Assembly: GCF_036323735.1 (NCBI RefSeq)
Contig: NC_086036.1
Coordinates: 19,696,064 to 19,760,063, forward strand
Direction of reading: 5' to 3'
DNA length: 64,000 nt
Source of the DNA: Rattus norvegicus
Lineage: Eukaryota; Chordata; Mammalia; Rodentia; Muridae
Notes under the pieces: model-generated
Databases searched by the model: none
What the model was told of the DNA's origin: nothing
The model's input: only the letters and a program-made list of their open reading frames with translations
Translations under genes and position numbers: made by a program
In this document: positions 18,721-31,500 of the stretch, in pieces
How positions within the stretch are numbered: the stretch's first letter is position 1
Layout of the letters: each line of letters opens with the position of its first letter

Positions 18721-18782
18721 CTGATCATCCTACCTCTACCTCCTGAGTCCTGGGATTAAAGGTGTCTGCCACCACACCCAGT
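18721..18782 (-). mobile_element. B1 SINE fragment
   Basis: 'ctacctctacctcctgagtc', 'ctgggattaaaggtgtctgc' and 'accacaccca' are the reverse complement of the B1 left part, including its pol III A-box side. Only about 60 bp is clear; following sequence to about 18850 may be another SINE remnant. Confidence 0.65.
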
Positions 18783-20214
18783 TTATGCTGTGTTTCAGTT
18801 ACAAGACAGGGCTTCCTGCATGCTAAGCAAATGTGGTTCTGAGTCACCTCTTCAGTCATTGTTGGAATTTTTATATGATTTCATTTAAGTGAAATACTAC
18901 TCAATTAGAAATTTTTAAAACAACAGAACACATTAAGCAGTACATCATAAAATACTGACTAACAAAGCAAGGTTAATTTATAGGGAGATATGATTGGCAA
19001 TATTGAAAATGTCTTATGCAAGCATCTCAAACAAAATGACTCCCAGGTATTGCACCAGGAATTCTGTCTATGAAATGAAAGCAGAAAGACATAACATGAG
19101 GAAGACTGCTGGGCGTGAGACTGCTCACTCCAAATAGTACAGGACTGGAAAAGGTAAGGGGTGAGAAAGACCATTTCAATTGAATTCCTAACACTATAGC
19201 CCTCAAAACAATTTTATTTTTAATAAATCTTTATAGTAGTAACTAGTCCTTCGTGTTCTAAAATTTTATGACACATAGTATAAAAAGGAACTATATATCT
19301 TTAGAGGATAAAAGAGTAACCCTACATCTCAAGTCAGAAATAGAAACACAAGAAGAGCTCTTTCATGATGAAAATGTTCTAGAAAATTGTATGGGTCCCT
19401 TTTTCATATTAGTGCATTGATATTAGATTGGAAATATGCTGATTTTCTTTGTCTATTGGTGTTTGGCAAAAGACTATTTGGTCCTGTGACTGTAATTATG
19501 TATATTAAAATTTCTCAGCAATTATTACAGATTATCTGGTTCAAAATTTCAGGTACCCACAGCTCCAGTGAGATATTTTCAATGACTCTTATTAGGAGTC
19601 TTGACAAGATTGTGAAAGAGCCATAAATATTATGTAGCCATGAGGAAGCAATCTGGACAGGTTTATTTAAGCCAGCTTTTGGTAATCACAACTATTTATA
19701 AAAATGTGTGGTTATTATATGGAAAACAAAAAGTCTACAGTGGTTCTGATTGGAATATCCAGTTCCTCTTCCTGATATATCAGCTATAAGATTCTCCCCA
19801 GGAGTCTGGTCAATCAGAAATACCTTTAATGCTCGATCTTTTGAAACATTGCTGTTTGACCAGGTTGGTTTTGTCAACTTCAGATAAACCTAAGCATATG
19901 GATATATAGGGAATTTTAATTGAGAAATACCTTAGTATGATTGGGAAATTTCATGACTAATGATTGACATAGGTAGGGTGTTGCCTCCTATATCTGGTGC
20001 TTCCCTGCTCAGAGAGCCTTTGCACATATAAGAAAGCAAACTGAGCAAGACATGGGATATAAGCCAGCAAGCAGCATTTCCCCACTGGCTGTAGTTCTTG
20101 CCTCCCAGGTTCCTACACTGAGTTCCTGCTTTGGCTTCACTCAATACATCCTGAGTCAGGATATCCAAGGCAAATTGACCCTTTATTCCCCACGTTTGTT
20201 TTGATCATTGTGGT
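18783..20214. other. Unique sequence, nothing recognised
   Basis: AT-rich, with scattered short frames only. Confidence 0.4.
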
Positions 20215-20361
20215 AGTTTGAGGGAAAGCGGTCACCATAGGTAAATGTATTTGAAGGTTTGGTTTCCAGTTAGTGGACTATTTAGAAAGAATTAGGAGCT
20301 ATGGCCGTTTGGGGGGAGATGTGTCACTGCTGATGAGCTTCAAGGTTTGAAAAATCCATAA

Positions 20362-20434
<73 letters not shown>

Positions 20435-20760
20435 CCCTCTCTCTCTCTCTCTCTCCCTCTCTCTCTCTCTTTCCTTCCTCCCTTCCCCCTCTCTCTGTTT
20501 TTGTGTCTCGGTGCCTCTCTTTCTCTCTGTTTCTGTGCGTTTCTCTCATTCTCCCTCTTTCTCTGTGCTCTCTGCTTGCAGATCAGAGTAAGCTATCAGC
20601 TCCTGTTTCAGCACCATGCTTGCCTACCTGCCACAATGATCAGAACCCTTAGCCCGGTGGGTAACTATAAGCAAGCTATCTGATAAATACCTTTATAAGT
20701 TGCCTTGGTAATGGTGCTTCCTCACAGCAAACAACAGTAACAAGACCATCATGATAATTC
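20215..20760 (+). mobile_element. Rodent hAT-like short repeat with expanded CT tract
   Basis: Starts 'tggtagtttgagggaaagcg' and ends 'taagttgccttggtaatggt...cctcacagcaa', matching a common rodent repeat of the same family as at 17.1 kb and 58.7 kb. A (CT)n array at about 20364-20470, with CCCTCT interruptions, sits inside it, apparently grown from a CT-rich part of the element. Confidence 0.55.
20364..20470. repeat. (CT)n microsatellite
   Basis: Over 100 bp of CT dinucleotides with three CCCTCT breaks. It gives a spurious Arg-Glu repeat frame on the minus strand. Confidence 0.95.
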
Positions 20761-23700
20761 TCACAGCAATGAAAACATGTTTAAGACAATGGGCTGCTGG
20801 TTAAGAAAAACCAGATAAATGCAAGATGGAGGACAGCAGAAATGGCCCCAGCTGCCTATCCTCAGTAGCACCTGCTAAATATCTGAACACAAAGATACTG
20901 GGGACACATATCAGAGAAAAAAATCGAAGAATTGTTAAGCACCTATTTTTTCGCTTACCTTTTTCTGTTCTGTGAATAAAAGTGTTTGGCTTCCCAAAAG
21001 TACACATTCATAGTCTGGCAAAACTTTTCTCAATATTCACCTATCAATTTTAACTGGTTTCTATTTTACAATCTGTACCCGCCCCTCCTTTGAGCTCCTC
21101 AGAGGAAAAATACATGGAAATGCAAAGTATTAATAACATATGTATTCCCTTCTCTTCACCAGGGTATTGTAAAAACTAATGAGTTATTGTTTGAAAAGAC
21201 CTTTGTGGCTTTCACATGAAAGGTGGAATATGCAGAACATTTTTGAGGGGCTTATTTCTGTTGTTGGTGTTATAATTACAGTATATTCATGTAGTGTATG
21301 AGGCATGCAACTAGCAAGAATTGTTTCCTTTCACTGTCCTTCTTTGAGCATGAAAAATAAGCCTGTTGCTGCCTTTTTCTCTTCATCTTATGAGTCAGTT
21401 TTTATTCTCTAGTCTGATTCTTTACACAAAGTTCACTTTGTTCAGCTTGTTGCAAAGCCAAACCCCAAATTTCCTGAAAATCCCCCAATCACTTTACTAT
21501 TTCTCTTCCTTTGCCTTTAGGGTATTCTCTGCAGTTCAGAATTTCCCCATTTTGATGATTAACTTGTCCTTCTGAATTTGGTGAGACATTCCCAGGAAGC
21601 CATGCTCAACAGCATTGAAAGACTAATTTCATCCCACCCTTCAAAAACAGAAGTCAGTGCTTCATCTCAACGTCTAATAAGGCTCACAGCTCAGAAGCAT
21701 ATTAAGAAACACATGTTTTCCCTGTGTGTCTAGCATCAAGCTGATTTCTCTGGGCCTTTTCTGACCCTGGGTTATAGAAGTCTGTTTTGCATTTGGTAAA
21801 CAGTATACCTTGTCCCTAATGCCCTCTTCTCCCTTGTTATGTATGGGCTGTCTGTGTCTCAAATTCCTTATGCTGATTTCCCAGACACGTTTATTTATGT
21901 TCACTTGCTAATTGAAAATCTCATATTTGAAGTTATTATTCTGATTGATGTCTGTCATTTTGATCAAGCTACTGCTCACAGATGCTTTGTGAGAACAATT
22001 TTACAAGTGAGTTTATCACTATGCCTTTCTCGTCCGACCTTCTCTATGGTTGATAGAAAAAAATATCATGGAGGCTCAAAAGAGGGAAATAGTTGGCAAG
22101 CTTCTCAGATTCACTGCAGTTTTCGCTACTGAAATAATTCTACTCCAGTGATCTCTGGACAGTTATGGGGGACAACATAGCCACCCCTCTCAGAGACAGG
22201 AGACAAAACGAAGAGAAGGATGAAGACGTCACCCATGTCAATCATGACACTTTCTCATTTTCCTACACATGGGAATGGGGACAGTGCTTGCCTGATGGTT
22301 TCCCATGTTTCACAATGGAGATTTCAGAGATGTTTCAGGTAGTATTGGCAGATGGTAATTAACTCAAGAAAGAGGAATGAGATAGAAAGTACACATTTTA
22401 TAATTCTTAGATTTCGTTGACCAAGAAAAAATGCTCACAAAAGATAAAAATTTCTCTCCATAAATATACCTATATGTGGCTTAGTCTGATGAGCACTGGA
22501 AGTCCCAATTCCTGCTTTGAATATGAACAATGCTGATTCATAAAGGTAAAATAATTCTAAATTTAGATCATTGTACATAAATATTTCAAATTTAAATTGG
22601 TCATTTACTTAATTAAGATAAAGGTTAAGAATTTAAGATTCTATCACTTACAAAAAGCTGTATTCAACTTCCCTTAGTTCTTAGAATCACTGAGGTAAAG
22701 GTCATGGTTCTGTGGAAGCTTACAGGATCTTGTGGGCAATAAACTCAACATTATCATAATGCAGACATTTTTCTTTCATTTCTTAAATACAAAAGTTGGC
22801 TTGTATATCTTAAAAACAAATCTTATCACACTGAGCAGGAAAGATTAATGGAGCGAAGTGCAAAGTTTTGGAAAATAATTCTATTTGAATTAAAGTCACT
22901 GGACTTCTAACAATGTCCAATGACTATCTCAAAATCTCACTTCCCGTTTTTTTTTATTCATTCATTTCAAATATTCACTGAAGGGCTTTTAAGGGACAAG
23001 AACTTTTTTTGAATATGAGGGGCACTTCAGTGAACAAATCTAAGTTCCATTACATCTTGAGCTTCCTTTTCTAAGTGCAAGATCATCAAGTGGCTGACTT
23101 AAGGAGCAATGTGTTTTCAGGAGCAATCAATGATATAAGAATAATAAGAGGACTCTATGCATAGAGGAAGAAGAAGGTATGAGAAACGTCACTTAAAGTG
23201 TTGTGGAAAGGGAAACGCCTTCGGATATCTTTAGGTATTTGAATTGACAGTAATGGAAAGTGAAACAAGAGACACTCTTAAAACAAGAACAAATCCGGCT
23301 GTGTTGGAGGAGTAGCCATAATCTTTAGGCAAAGGGAAGGAAAGAGAATTGCACCTTTGTCATTTTCGAGGCTACCTACTAGCTAACTGAAGCCCAGGGA
23401 TAGGGTTTTGTGGTGGATAGGGACCCCTGCAGCACCTAGAGAACATGACTGTGATGCCTGACATATTGTTTTCTAAAAGGTCAAGGTAGCTGCTTTGTAC
23501 AGAACCTGGGAACAATTGAAGAGAAGCTAAAAAATGACTGGAATGTGTTGTATACTACACATCCTTAAATGTTAAGTCATTTATTACCATTCCACCTGTG
23601 TTCTCAGGAATGGGTAATTTAAAAGTCCATCTCTATCACTCCTGCCCAATCAAACAATGCAGAGACAAAAACCTATTTTTCTTTCTTCTTAGTCCAAGAA

Positions 23701-24394
23701 TAGTGCCCAGTGCTGGACAAATGAGACAAAATAGAGTCATGCTAAATATACATTTAAAAAAATATGCAGCATGCCTCAAAGATCACCATCAAAGAACAGT
23801 TATACTAAATCTTTGATCTAAAAGGTAACTTTGAATTATATCTTCCCAGTTCCCAATATCAGTTCAACTGCAAACTCTGTATAAGGCCTTCTCTCCCCGC
23901 CACATACACACACACACACACCATACTCTTGCCTATGTTACTAAAGAGCCTGCTACATGTTTCTACGGTGTTGTATTGGTAATATAATCATATTACTTTT
24001 CATTCCTATTTATTTGTGCATCTGTATGTATTATGGAATCTTCAGATAAGAGTGATCAACCTGACCAAGGGATTAAGCAGTGCTTGACTAGGGTTCATAG
24101 TTTGAAGACAATGAACACTAAGTAAACCCTCAGATGACATTGTTTCCTCAGAGGAGAAATTTTCTAGCTACTCTGTATAAATTAATATTAGCATATTTAA
24201 TAATAACTAAGAGATCTCCTACCTGAAAATAAGTTGGAAAGAATATAGTTATATTGTAAAATAAAACATATAAAACATGTATTCTTGTAACTAAGGTTAT
24301 AGAGCAAGAACAAGAATATATGTAACATTTCATAAATATGATGGCATTTTAAAGAAATGTTCCAAAATGTAATAATTATTGCATTGGCCCTCTG
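20761..24394. other. Mostly unique sequence
   Basis: No gene recognised. About 22955-23060 ('ttcatttcaaatattcactg', 'cacttcagtgaacaaatct') resembles an ancient mammalian repeat. A short CA run is at 23904-23920. Confidence 0.4.
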
Positions 24395-24935
24395 TAGTGT
24401 GATGGTTGGTATCAAGTACAGACTTGACTGGACTACACATACCTAGCTAAATGTGGAATATAATATTTTTTCTATGAGAATGCTTCCAAGAATTCCTGGA
24501 GTTTGAAATAGACAAGTGAATAAGGCAGTTCAAGCCTCAGTTACAGTAAGTTTGAAGCCTTAGTCACAGACTCTGGATTTCAGCTCTCGTTCCCAAACTG
24601 TCATAGTTGTTAGGGCTGGTTATGGTCCTTAGGAGCTTGAGGTCTCTGGTTAATTGAGGTGGTTCATTACAGGTGGTCCTTTGGAGGTGTCATCTTTCTT
24701 GAATCCAGTGATACTCTCTGCTCCTGTCCTGTTGCGACTCTTGTAGTCTTTGCCTTGTTTACAACACTGAAAGAATAGCCCCGGTCCAATATTGGTAAGT
24801 TCATGATTTGTCTTCCCATGTCAGACTTAACTGAACTTCTGTACAATAGCAAACCAAAATAAAACTTTCCTTGCCTTTATATTATATCTTTCTGGACTTT
24901 AATCACAGCAATGTGATAGTCACTAAACATCTCTC
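24395..24935 (+). mobile_element. Rodent hAT-like short repeat
   Basis: Begins 'gtgtgatggttggtatcaag' and ends 'aaccaaaataaaactttcct...atcacagcaatgtgatagtc', matching the layout of a common rodent repeat with 'gatggttaatat...caacttgac' at one end and 'aataaaccttcc...tcacagcaa' at the other. Diverged. Confidence 0.5.
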
Positions 24936-26264
24936 TGAGGAAAGTGGTCCCCAAACAACTGCTGAGGGTCCAGGAAGAACAAACAACTTGGCTAGGAGAT
25001 TTTTCTCCCAACCTTAGGATACAGAAGCACCAGCCATCACAGACCAGTGCTTCTCCACATCTCTGTCATCTGGCCTTCAGTATGCTTACCAATAGAACTT
25101 CAGTTTCTACATCCTTAGACAGGAAATGAGAATTCCCTGCCTCCTGGATAAAGGGGTTGTTAGACGTGAACTGACAACTCTCATCTCCCATTTGCAGGTG
25201 ACCTACCATTCACCTTCTTGGTCTTTGTTATTGTGTGAACCAATTCCTGGTTGTCCCTCTCATTCCCCTGTGTATTCATGTATGTTATTAGCTCTAATTA
25301 TGGCTCTTGAGAGGGTTAAAAACATATAATGGAGTTATATGATACAGATAGTTTTGATTTGGATGTATGGAAACATACTCTGTGAGTTCAAAGATCAAGA
25401 TAGCATTTACAGGCTGTTTCTGCTCATTCTGAGGATTCTAACCATAATTATTAATAAACAGTAAAGACATATTCAAAACATAATTTCAAAATCATGAAAG
25501 TTTATTTATTATAAATTGGGTTGTGGCTTCAAAGCATGATGTTGTGGATAGGAAAGGGAATAGGAAAGAAAGCTATTTAATACAGAGTAAGTATATATCT
25601 GCAATGTTTGTGTGTGCATTTAACTAGATTTCCAATGCACCATCTGATTAACTCGAGTGTCCTTTGATTTCTCAGGGAAGAAAGCAGCTGAGCTTTTAAG
25701 CTAGTCCAGGGAAGTACATTACTTCCATTCTCTTTTTAAACACTCTATAAAGAACACTCTCGTTCATAATAGCTTTGTTTACTGCATAGTACACCATGTT
25801 CTAATTATCACCCCTGCCTCACTAACCACACAGCTTATGTTCACACACTCATCTGTAATTTTTATGCCTCCTGCAGAAATGAAGAGAATATTAATAAGAA
25901 TAATACTTCGGAGAGAGTATTTTTGGCAGAATTTTGGGGAAAAAAGAGCGGCTGATTGGGTCGAAAACCAGAGCTTTCTGCTCAATGAAAATGACCAATA
26001 GAGAACAGCAAGCCCCTTTCTTGCTGACATTTGTGATGTGCTGTTAGTACCTCATCTAATTATTTCTCTCCTTTTTCTAATGATTGATCTAGTTATTATT
26101 TGCTGAATATTTTCTCTGTTATAAATTTTCTTTGATCTCCTTCCTCTCTTCCCTTTAATGTGAGAATGCCTTGCCCCTCTCTTTGTACATTCTGAAACTC
26201 TTATTTCCCATTCCCTTTGCTTTGTATGCTTCTCATTTTCTGTTTCAATCTTTTTCACTTGCTC

Positions 26265-26270
<6 letters not shown>

Positions 26271-26321
<51 letters not shown>
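26271..26321. repeat. (CT)n microsatellite
   Basis: About 25 CT units. It accounts for the Arg-Glu run in a 180-codon minus-strand frame here. Confidence 0.95.
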
Positions 26322-26323
<2 letters not shown>

Positions 26324-29300
26324 CTTGTAGCAACTGCTCTAATGTGTGCAAAGAATATATCTTTTTATTCCTTTTACAGGCAAAAAATGTATATACATAT
26401 ATATTGATATGAGGATTAATGCATTTTTCAGTGCAAGAAATGGGACCAGCGGGAATGTCAAATAGCACATTATAATGTTTAAAAATCAGTACATTAGCCA
26501 AGTAAGGTTTAAATAATATTTTCATGGCACAGAATCTAAATAACAGAGCAGTAAAGTAATAGAAAGGGAAATGATTATAAAATGATTCTTTCAAAAATAA
26601 TATGTCAGTAGAGAATCTCAGAAAATTTCTGAATCTCTAAAAGGTATAGTCATGGTGCCTTTTTCAAAGTCTTTCCTAACACTTAATAATATGCACTCTT
26701 CATGTGTTTCTTAAGAGATGGGGAAGCAACAGGACATAACTCATTAAGGATGATGGACACTGTGGATTTTACTATTCAAAGAGCGTGATGGAGTGTTTCT
26801 ATAATAGAGACCTCACATGTACACGAAAGGGGAATAATGGAAAGTAGACAATATGGATCAGAAAAGGAAAAGGAAAGAGACACAACACTGATACATATCA
26901 CTTCATGGAGACAAACGTTTAGAGTTAACCAAGGAATTCTATTTCACAGATGCTGTCAACTTTTCCCTCAGTAGTTGATGCTGTTCACCCCACAAAGTTG
27001 ATTGGAGTTTGGGATATTCTTTGCCTATTTATTCTCAACCTCTGCAAATGCTTCACTTTCGACTAAATGATGGAGATTAAAGAGCCTGTTGTAGTGAGGA
27101 AATAAGCTGACCAGTTACATATAGTTTAATTTCTTTTAAGGCGGGAACATAGCCTAGAAGTCACGCCTTCAGTTGTAAATGGAGAAATGTGTACTAAAAG
27201 AAAGGGACACAAACAAAGGAAAGTCTGTTCTTTGAGTCCAGTATAGTGATGGGAATAGATCCTAATACTGATTTCTGAGGTTTGTTTTTCCTTAACTCAA
27301 CTTCTCCACTGATGCCAAGTGAACAACCCTCAGCAAGGCTGTTGTGCTATGTAACATTTACCCAAGTAAAGCAAATGAAGAACCTGGTTACCTCCTACTC
27401 TTCTGACTTACAACCTCTAATCATATCCTTTATGTACATACAATAGTTCTCTGACGAGATTGAGTGAGGAATGTAATCCTTTCCTTCAGTGCCAGCAGTA
27501 GGCAGAGAAAGAACAAGATTATAAAAGTAACTTGGCTGTGTTTGATACTGAAATGCAGGGCCTGATGCATGGTGGGGAAGTGTCTTATTACTGACCTATG
27601 TTTACTGTCCTTCTAGATAATGTTTGGCTGGGTTAGAACAAAAGCAACTTCAGGACTCTGCTGTATGATTGGAAGAAGCAAAACAGAGCTGAAGTCTTGA
27701 GACAGCCCCTCAGCACACTCTCAGCCTGACTAAGGTTCTAATGAACGACAAATGATTTCACAATACAGTCAGTAGACAAGACCTCCAGATAAGAGTCCTG
27801 AGAGCACATTTCAAGGGCAGTCAATGAAGTCAGATATCATTATTTAGGAAAAGAGGAGGATTTGGTTACAGGCTTCCCTTGCCTGCTTTGTATACAGAGG
27901 GAACAGAGAGCAGGGTCCCAGGACAGAAGAGGTATGTGATGAAGTCCTATGGTTAGATGGGGTTTGGCAAAGAGATGTGGGCCCGAGGGTTTGTGAAAGA
28001 ACTGATCCCTGCATGTATCTGAACCCTACGTAGGGGTTAGATTGCTGGACTGACTTACAAGTGTTCAGTTCCTCCTAAGCCAGGACTCCTCTCTTTTGAC
28101 ACAAAAAGGACTGAAATATGGTCTTTTCCTACAGGAAATGGACCTTTAAATGTGTCTGAAAAACAACAATGGAGTTTCATCTCAGTTTGGACACTGGCTC
28201 TAGGGCCTGAGCCTGTGGCTACAATTTCAACTTTCAGGGGGTTGAAGTCAATTCAGAAGTCAATTTATCTTGTTTCTCTCACAACAGGATTTAAAACTGA
28301 GTCAGGGCAGGGGATGGGAAAAATGGAAGGGGATGGAGAGTGGAAAAATATAAAAGAAAAATAATTCCATTTATTTTAATTTCAAGCAATAAGAGAAATG
28401 AAAAAGAGAGAGAGGGGGGAAAAAAAAGCCCGAGTCTGATGTTGGGAGCGCTTGTAAATGACAGAGACAAGGAGAAAGTGCAGGAGCTGCCCATGGCCAC
28501 ACTGGTGACATGTGGTGTGAAAAAGACAGATCGCAGTGGCTCCAACTCCCCCTTGACTTCTCAGCTTGAAAATAGTCTCCCCCAGGTCACATGCTATTTT
28601 CCTTGCCCTTTCCCAAATGAAGATGCTTTAGGCAGAAGCTTGCAGTTGCCATGGTTACTTGAAAAGCTCCCGCATCAACATAGCCACATTCATTTGAAAA
28701 CTGTGACCCACTATTGGACTGGTTTGCTGAGAAATCGACAGCACCTTCACGGAACTGACAAAGAAGGAAGGGTTTGTCTGTTCATGCTGTTGACCTATGT
28801 TGCTTTCCTTTGCTGTGTCCTACCTGCCTGTGTCCACAAAAACGGGCATCTGTCTTATACATTGCTTGGCCTCTGCAACAGAAATCAGGACATGTGTCTT
28901 TGGTCTTTGTCTAATTAATTTTACACTGCAGGAAATAGATACTGCCTGAACCAGATCTTTTTTGTTTGTTTGTTTGTTTCTGCCTTATCCTGGTGGCAAA
29001 GACCTCTGATGAAACCCATTCCTACTGGGTTTTTCTCCTTTCTGATATTTCCTTTTTAATCTATGAGGCAGGATCTAACACTCTTCTTGAATGCTGGGAC
29101 AAGCAATTTGCACACTAAAATGCACAGGGATAATTCATTCTGGTATCTTAAATTAAAAGCCTTATCAGGGAACATTTTTAAGATTTGTTTTCAAAGGGAA
29201 GCAAATTTATCTTCTGTAATTTCTTAGCCTTCATAATGAGCAGAGTAACCTTCAGTTTCCTCCATCTCTAAGCAAAGACAGTCATCTACAATGGGATTTT

Positions 29301-29530
29301 TTTCCTTTATTAAACTGAACCCAAGTATTTTCGTCCTTTTTTCATTTCTCAAGGTTTCCTGTCAGTTTTTCCTAACAACAGTGATTAAACTAGGGAGACA
29401 TCTACAAGTCATAGGTTCGTGGCAGACAGAAACTTTTCTTAGTTCCAGATTAGATCAGTTAGGAATCTGGAAGCCCTCCACACTCAATGCTGGCTAGTTC
29501 ATATAAACTCATGGGCCCTCATTTTTACTA

Positions 29531-29533
<3 letters not shown>

Positions 29534-29566
<33 letters not shown>
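29534..29566. repeat. (GT)n microsatellite
   Basis: About 16 GT units. Confidence 0.95.
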
Positions 29567-29568
<2 letters not shown>

Positions 29569-30640
29569 TTTTGCGTATTTGTGTGTATACACCGGCACAT
29601 ACACAATATTTCTTCAAACATAGCTGCATGAAAGGAACATATTCGGTTAAGTATATATTCTCTTACTTATGTGGCTTCTTAGAATTTTAAACTAAGAGAC
29701 TTGTATACTAACAATTTACCATATGGATTCAGCATGGCAATTTCATCAAATAACAGGATCTTACAAGCCAGTGTTGGCCGCAGGATCATCATGTTTGACC
29801 TCCCATAAGCCTATAAATGTACCAAAGTCCAGTGTGACAAAATCAAAGCTATTCTCTCTGATACCAGTGAAGGGAGCAGTACAGATCTTAGCACATGGGG
29901 AAACTCAATCTTGTTTATATAAGAATAAGAAACTCAGAACCAAAATCGTTACATTGTGTTCCTTCCTTTCACCAGCTTTCAAACCTTTAAGCTGATGATT
30001 CAAGGATGTATGTCTGCTTTTCCAAATATGACTTTCAAAGGTTCTCTTTCTGTGGGTTGTGGACTCCATCAGATTCATTCTTTGTTCTTCCAGTCTCTTT
30101 TGTTCTTATCTCCTGTTTATCATATGTACCCTTGTATAGAATGTTCTTCTTGCCTTTAAAGAAAACAGCAACATGAACTCTGAAAAGAACAGGAACTTAT
30201 GATCTTACCGTTCTGATGGAAGAAGTCTGGGAACCGTCAGTAGGCCTGATTCTTTCCGGAGCATCCAGAAGAATCTACCTCTGCCTTTTCCCAGTTCTAC
30301 AGGATGCTCTGCTACTCGGTGGGCACTAGTCATTGTGTCTTCCTTGCTTCTATTTTCATGTAATGTCCTTTCTCTGCGGTCTCCTGCCTCTCTATCTTTT
30401 TCAAAGAGAGCTGTAATTTCATTACTGACCACAAGAATAATCCCGGGCTTGTCATAATGCCATGAACATAATGTCTAGTTCTGGAAGATTCTACTAATCA
30501 AAAGGACAAAGTTTCTGAAACAGATGGCTTCTATCACTTACTCTAAGCAGTCAGATATGGACTGTTTAGTGTGATGGAGAACTCTCTGCGGTGCTTTCTC
30601 TTATTCTTTCGTCCATTTTTTTAGTGGGATTGTCTTGCAT

Positions 30641-31500
30641 CCCAGATGACCTTCATTGAAAACTGGAGTCTGTGACTGTAGGGTAATGGAGGTCACGTGT
30701 GCTGTACCATTGGCCACAGTGGGACACAGGAGTTGACTGTGCTTACCCCACACCACTGCCAGGCAGGTGTCAGGCTGTAGGGAAGCTGCCCGGACACCGC
30801 CCCAGGGGTGGGGAAGCACTGTCTGAGGTGCGCGACAGCCTGAGTTGTCTTGGGGGTCCCTGAACCTGCAAGGAGGCCAGGGCTGTCTGGTTCTCAGGCT
30901 CCAAGACATCCAGACACCGCTGAAAGCCGCTGAGAGTTGAGAATGGAGTGGGGGCCTGCGGGCTGGATCTAGCCAGGGCAGGACCCAGGGAGAGGGTTGA
31001 GAGAGTGAGAGCTCCAGCTGGTCCTGCAGGGAGATTCTTTGGCTTGGCAGTTTGAGGCTTGGCTCAGTGGGACTGGGAGCACAGAAAAGCCTTCTGTGGG
31101 AGAGTAGAGGTCCTATAGGTGAAAGCGATCTACATGGCTTCCTCCTAAGATCCTGTCATGGCAGAAAGTGGATGTGTAAAACCATACCCCACTTCCCAGG
31201 GTGGGCCTGGGGTTAAATACCTTTTCAGGGAGCAGTGTCTGGGAAGGAAGCTTATTGACTAAGCCCTCCAGTCCTTTAAGTACCTCATTAAAATGGAGAT
31301 CTGCCTTGAGCCTACATCCTCTACCTGTGGATGGGGTGGTTAGGGTATTGCCCTTAAATGACTGATGGTGACAAATCTATGGGGGGCTGTGGCTAGTGAC
31401 AGGTGCCTGGTACCTGGGGACAGGTGAAATGCCTACTGTCTCTTCAAGTTCTCTGCGGTTTCAAGTCTTAGCTCAACAGGGAACTGTACTACCTTTCATT
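30641..31500. other. GC-rich block of unknown nature
   Basis: Clearly GC-richer than either flank (30.75-31.05 kb most so), with few CpGs, for example 'gaagctgcccggacaccgcc'. 'gggttaaatacc' could be a TATA-like element at about 31212. A 102-codon minus-strand frame (30601-30909) overlaps. Possibilities are an old LTR or L1 5' UTR, a pseudogene or a regulatory element; I do not recognise it with confidence. Confidence 0.3.

Larger units (their letters stand above)
24936..30640. other. Mostly unique sequence with two microsatellites
   Basis: Contains (CT)n at 26271-26321, a (TTTG)n stretch near 28960-28980 and (GT)n at 29534-29566. A 192-codon plus-strand frame at 28340-28918 has no recognised domain or splice context. 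The 28.4-28.9 kb part is richer in GC than its surroundings and could be conserved noncoding DNA. Confidence 0.4.

Noticed and set aside
20340..20549. Arg-Glu repeat protein on the minus strand
   Set aside because: It is the translation of a CT microsatellite.
26052..26594. 180-codon minus-strand frame
   Set aside because: Its core is an Arg-Glu run from a (CT)n microsatellite; flanks are AT-rich with no domain or splice signals.
30601..30909. 102-codon frame as a host gene
   Set aside because: GC-rich composition favours long frames; no domain, start context or splice sites, and it ends in low-complexity Lys codons.
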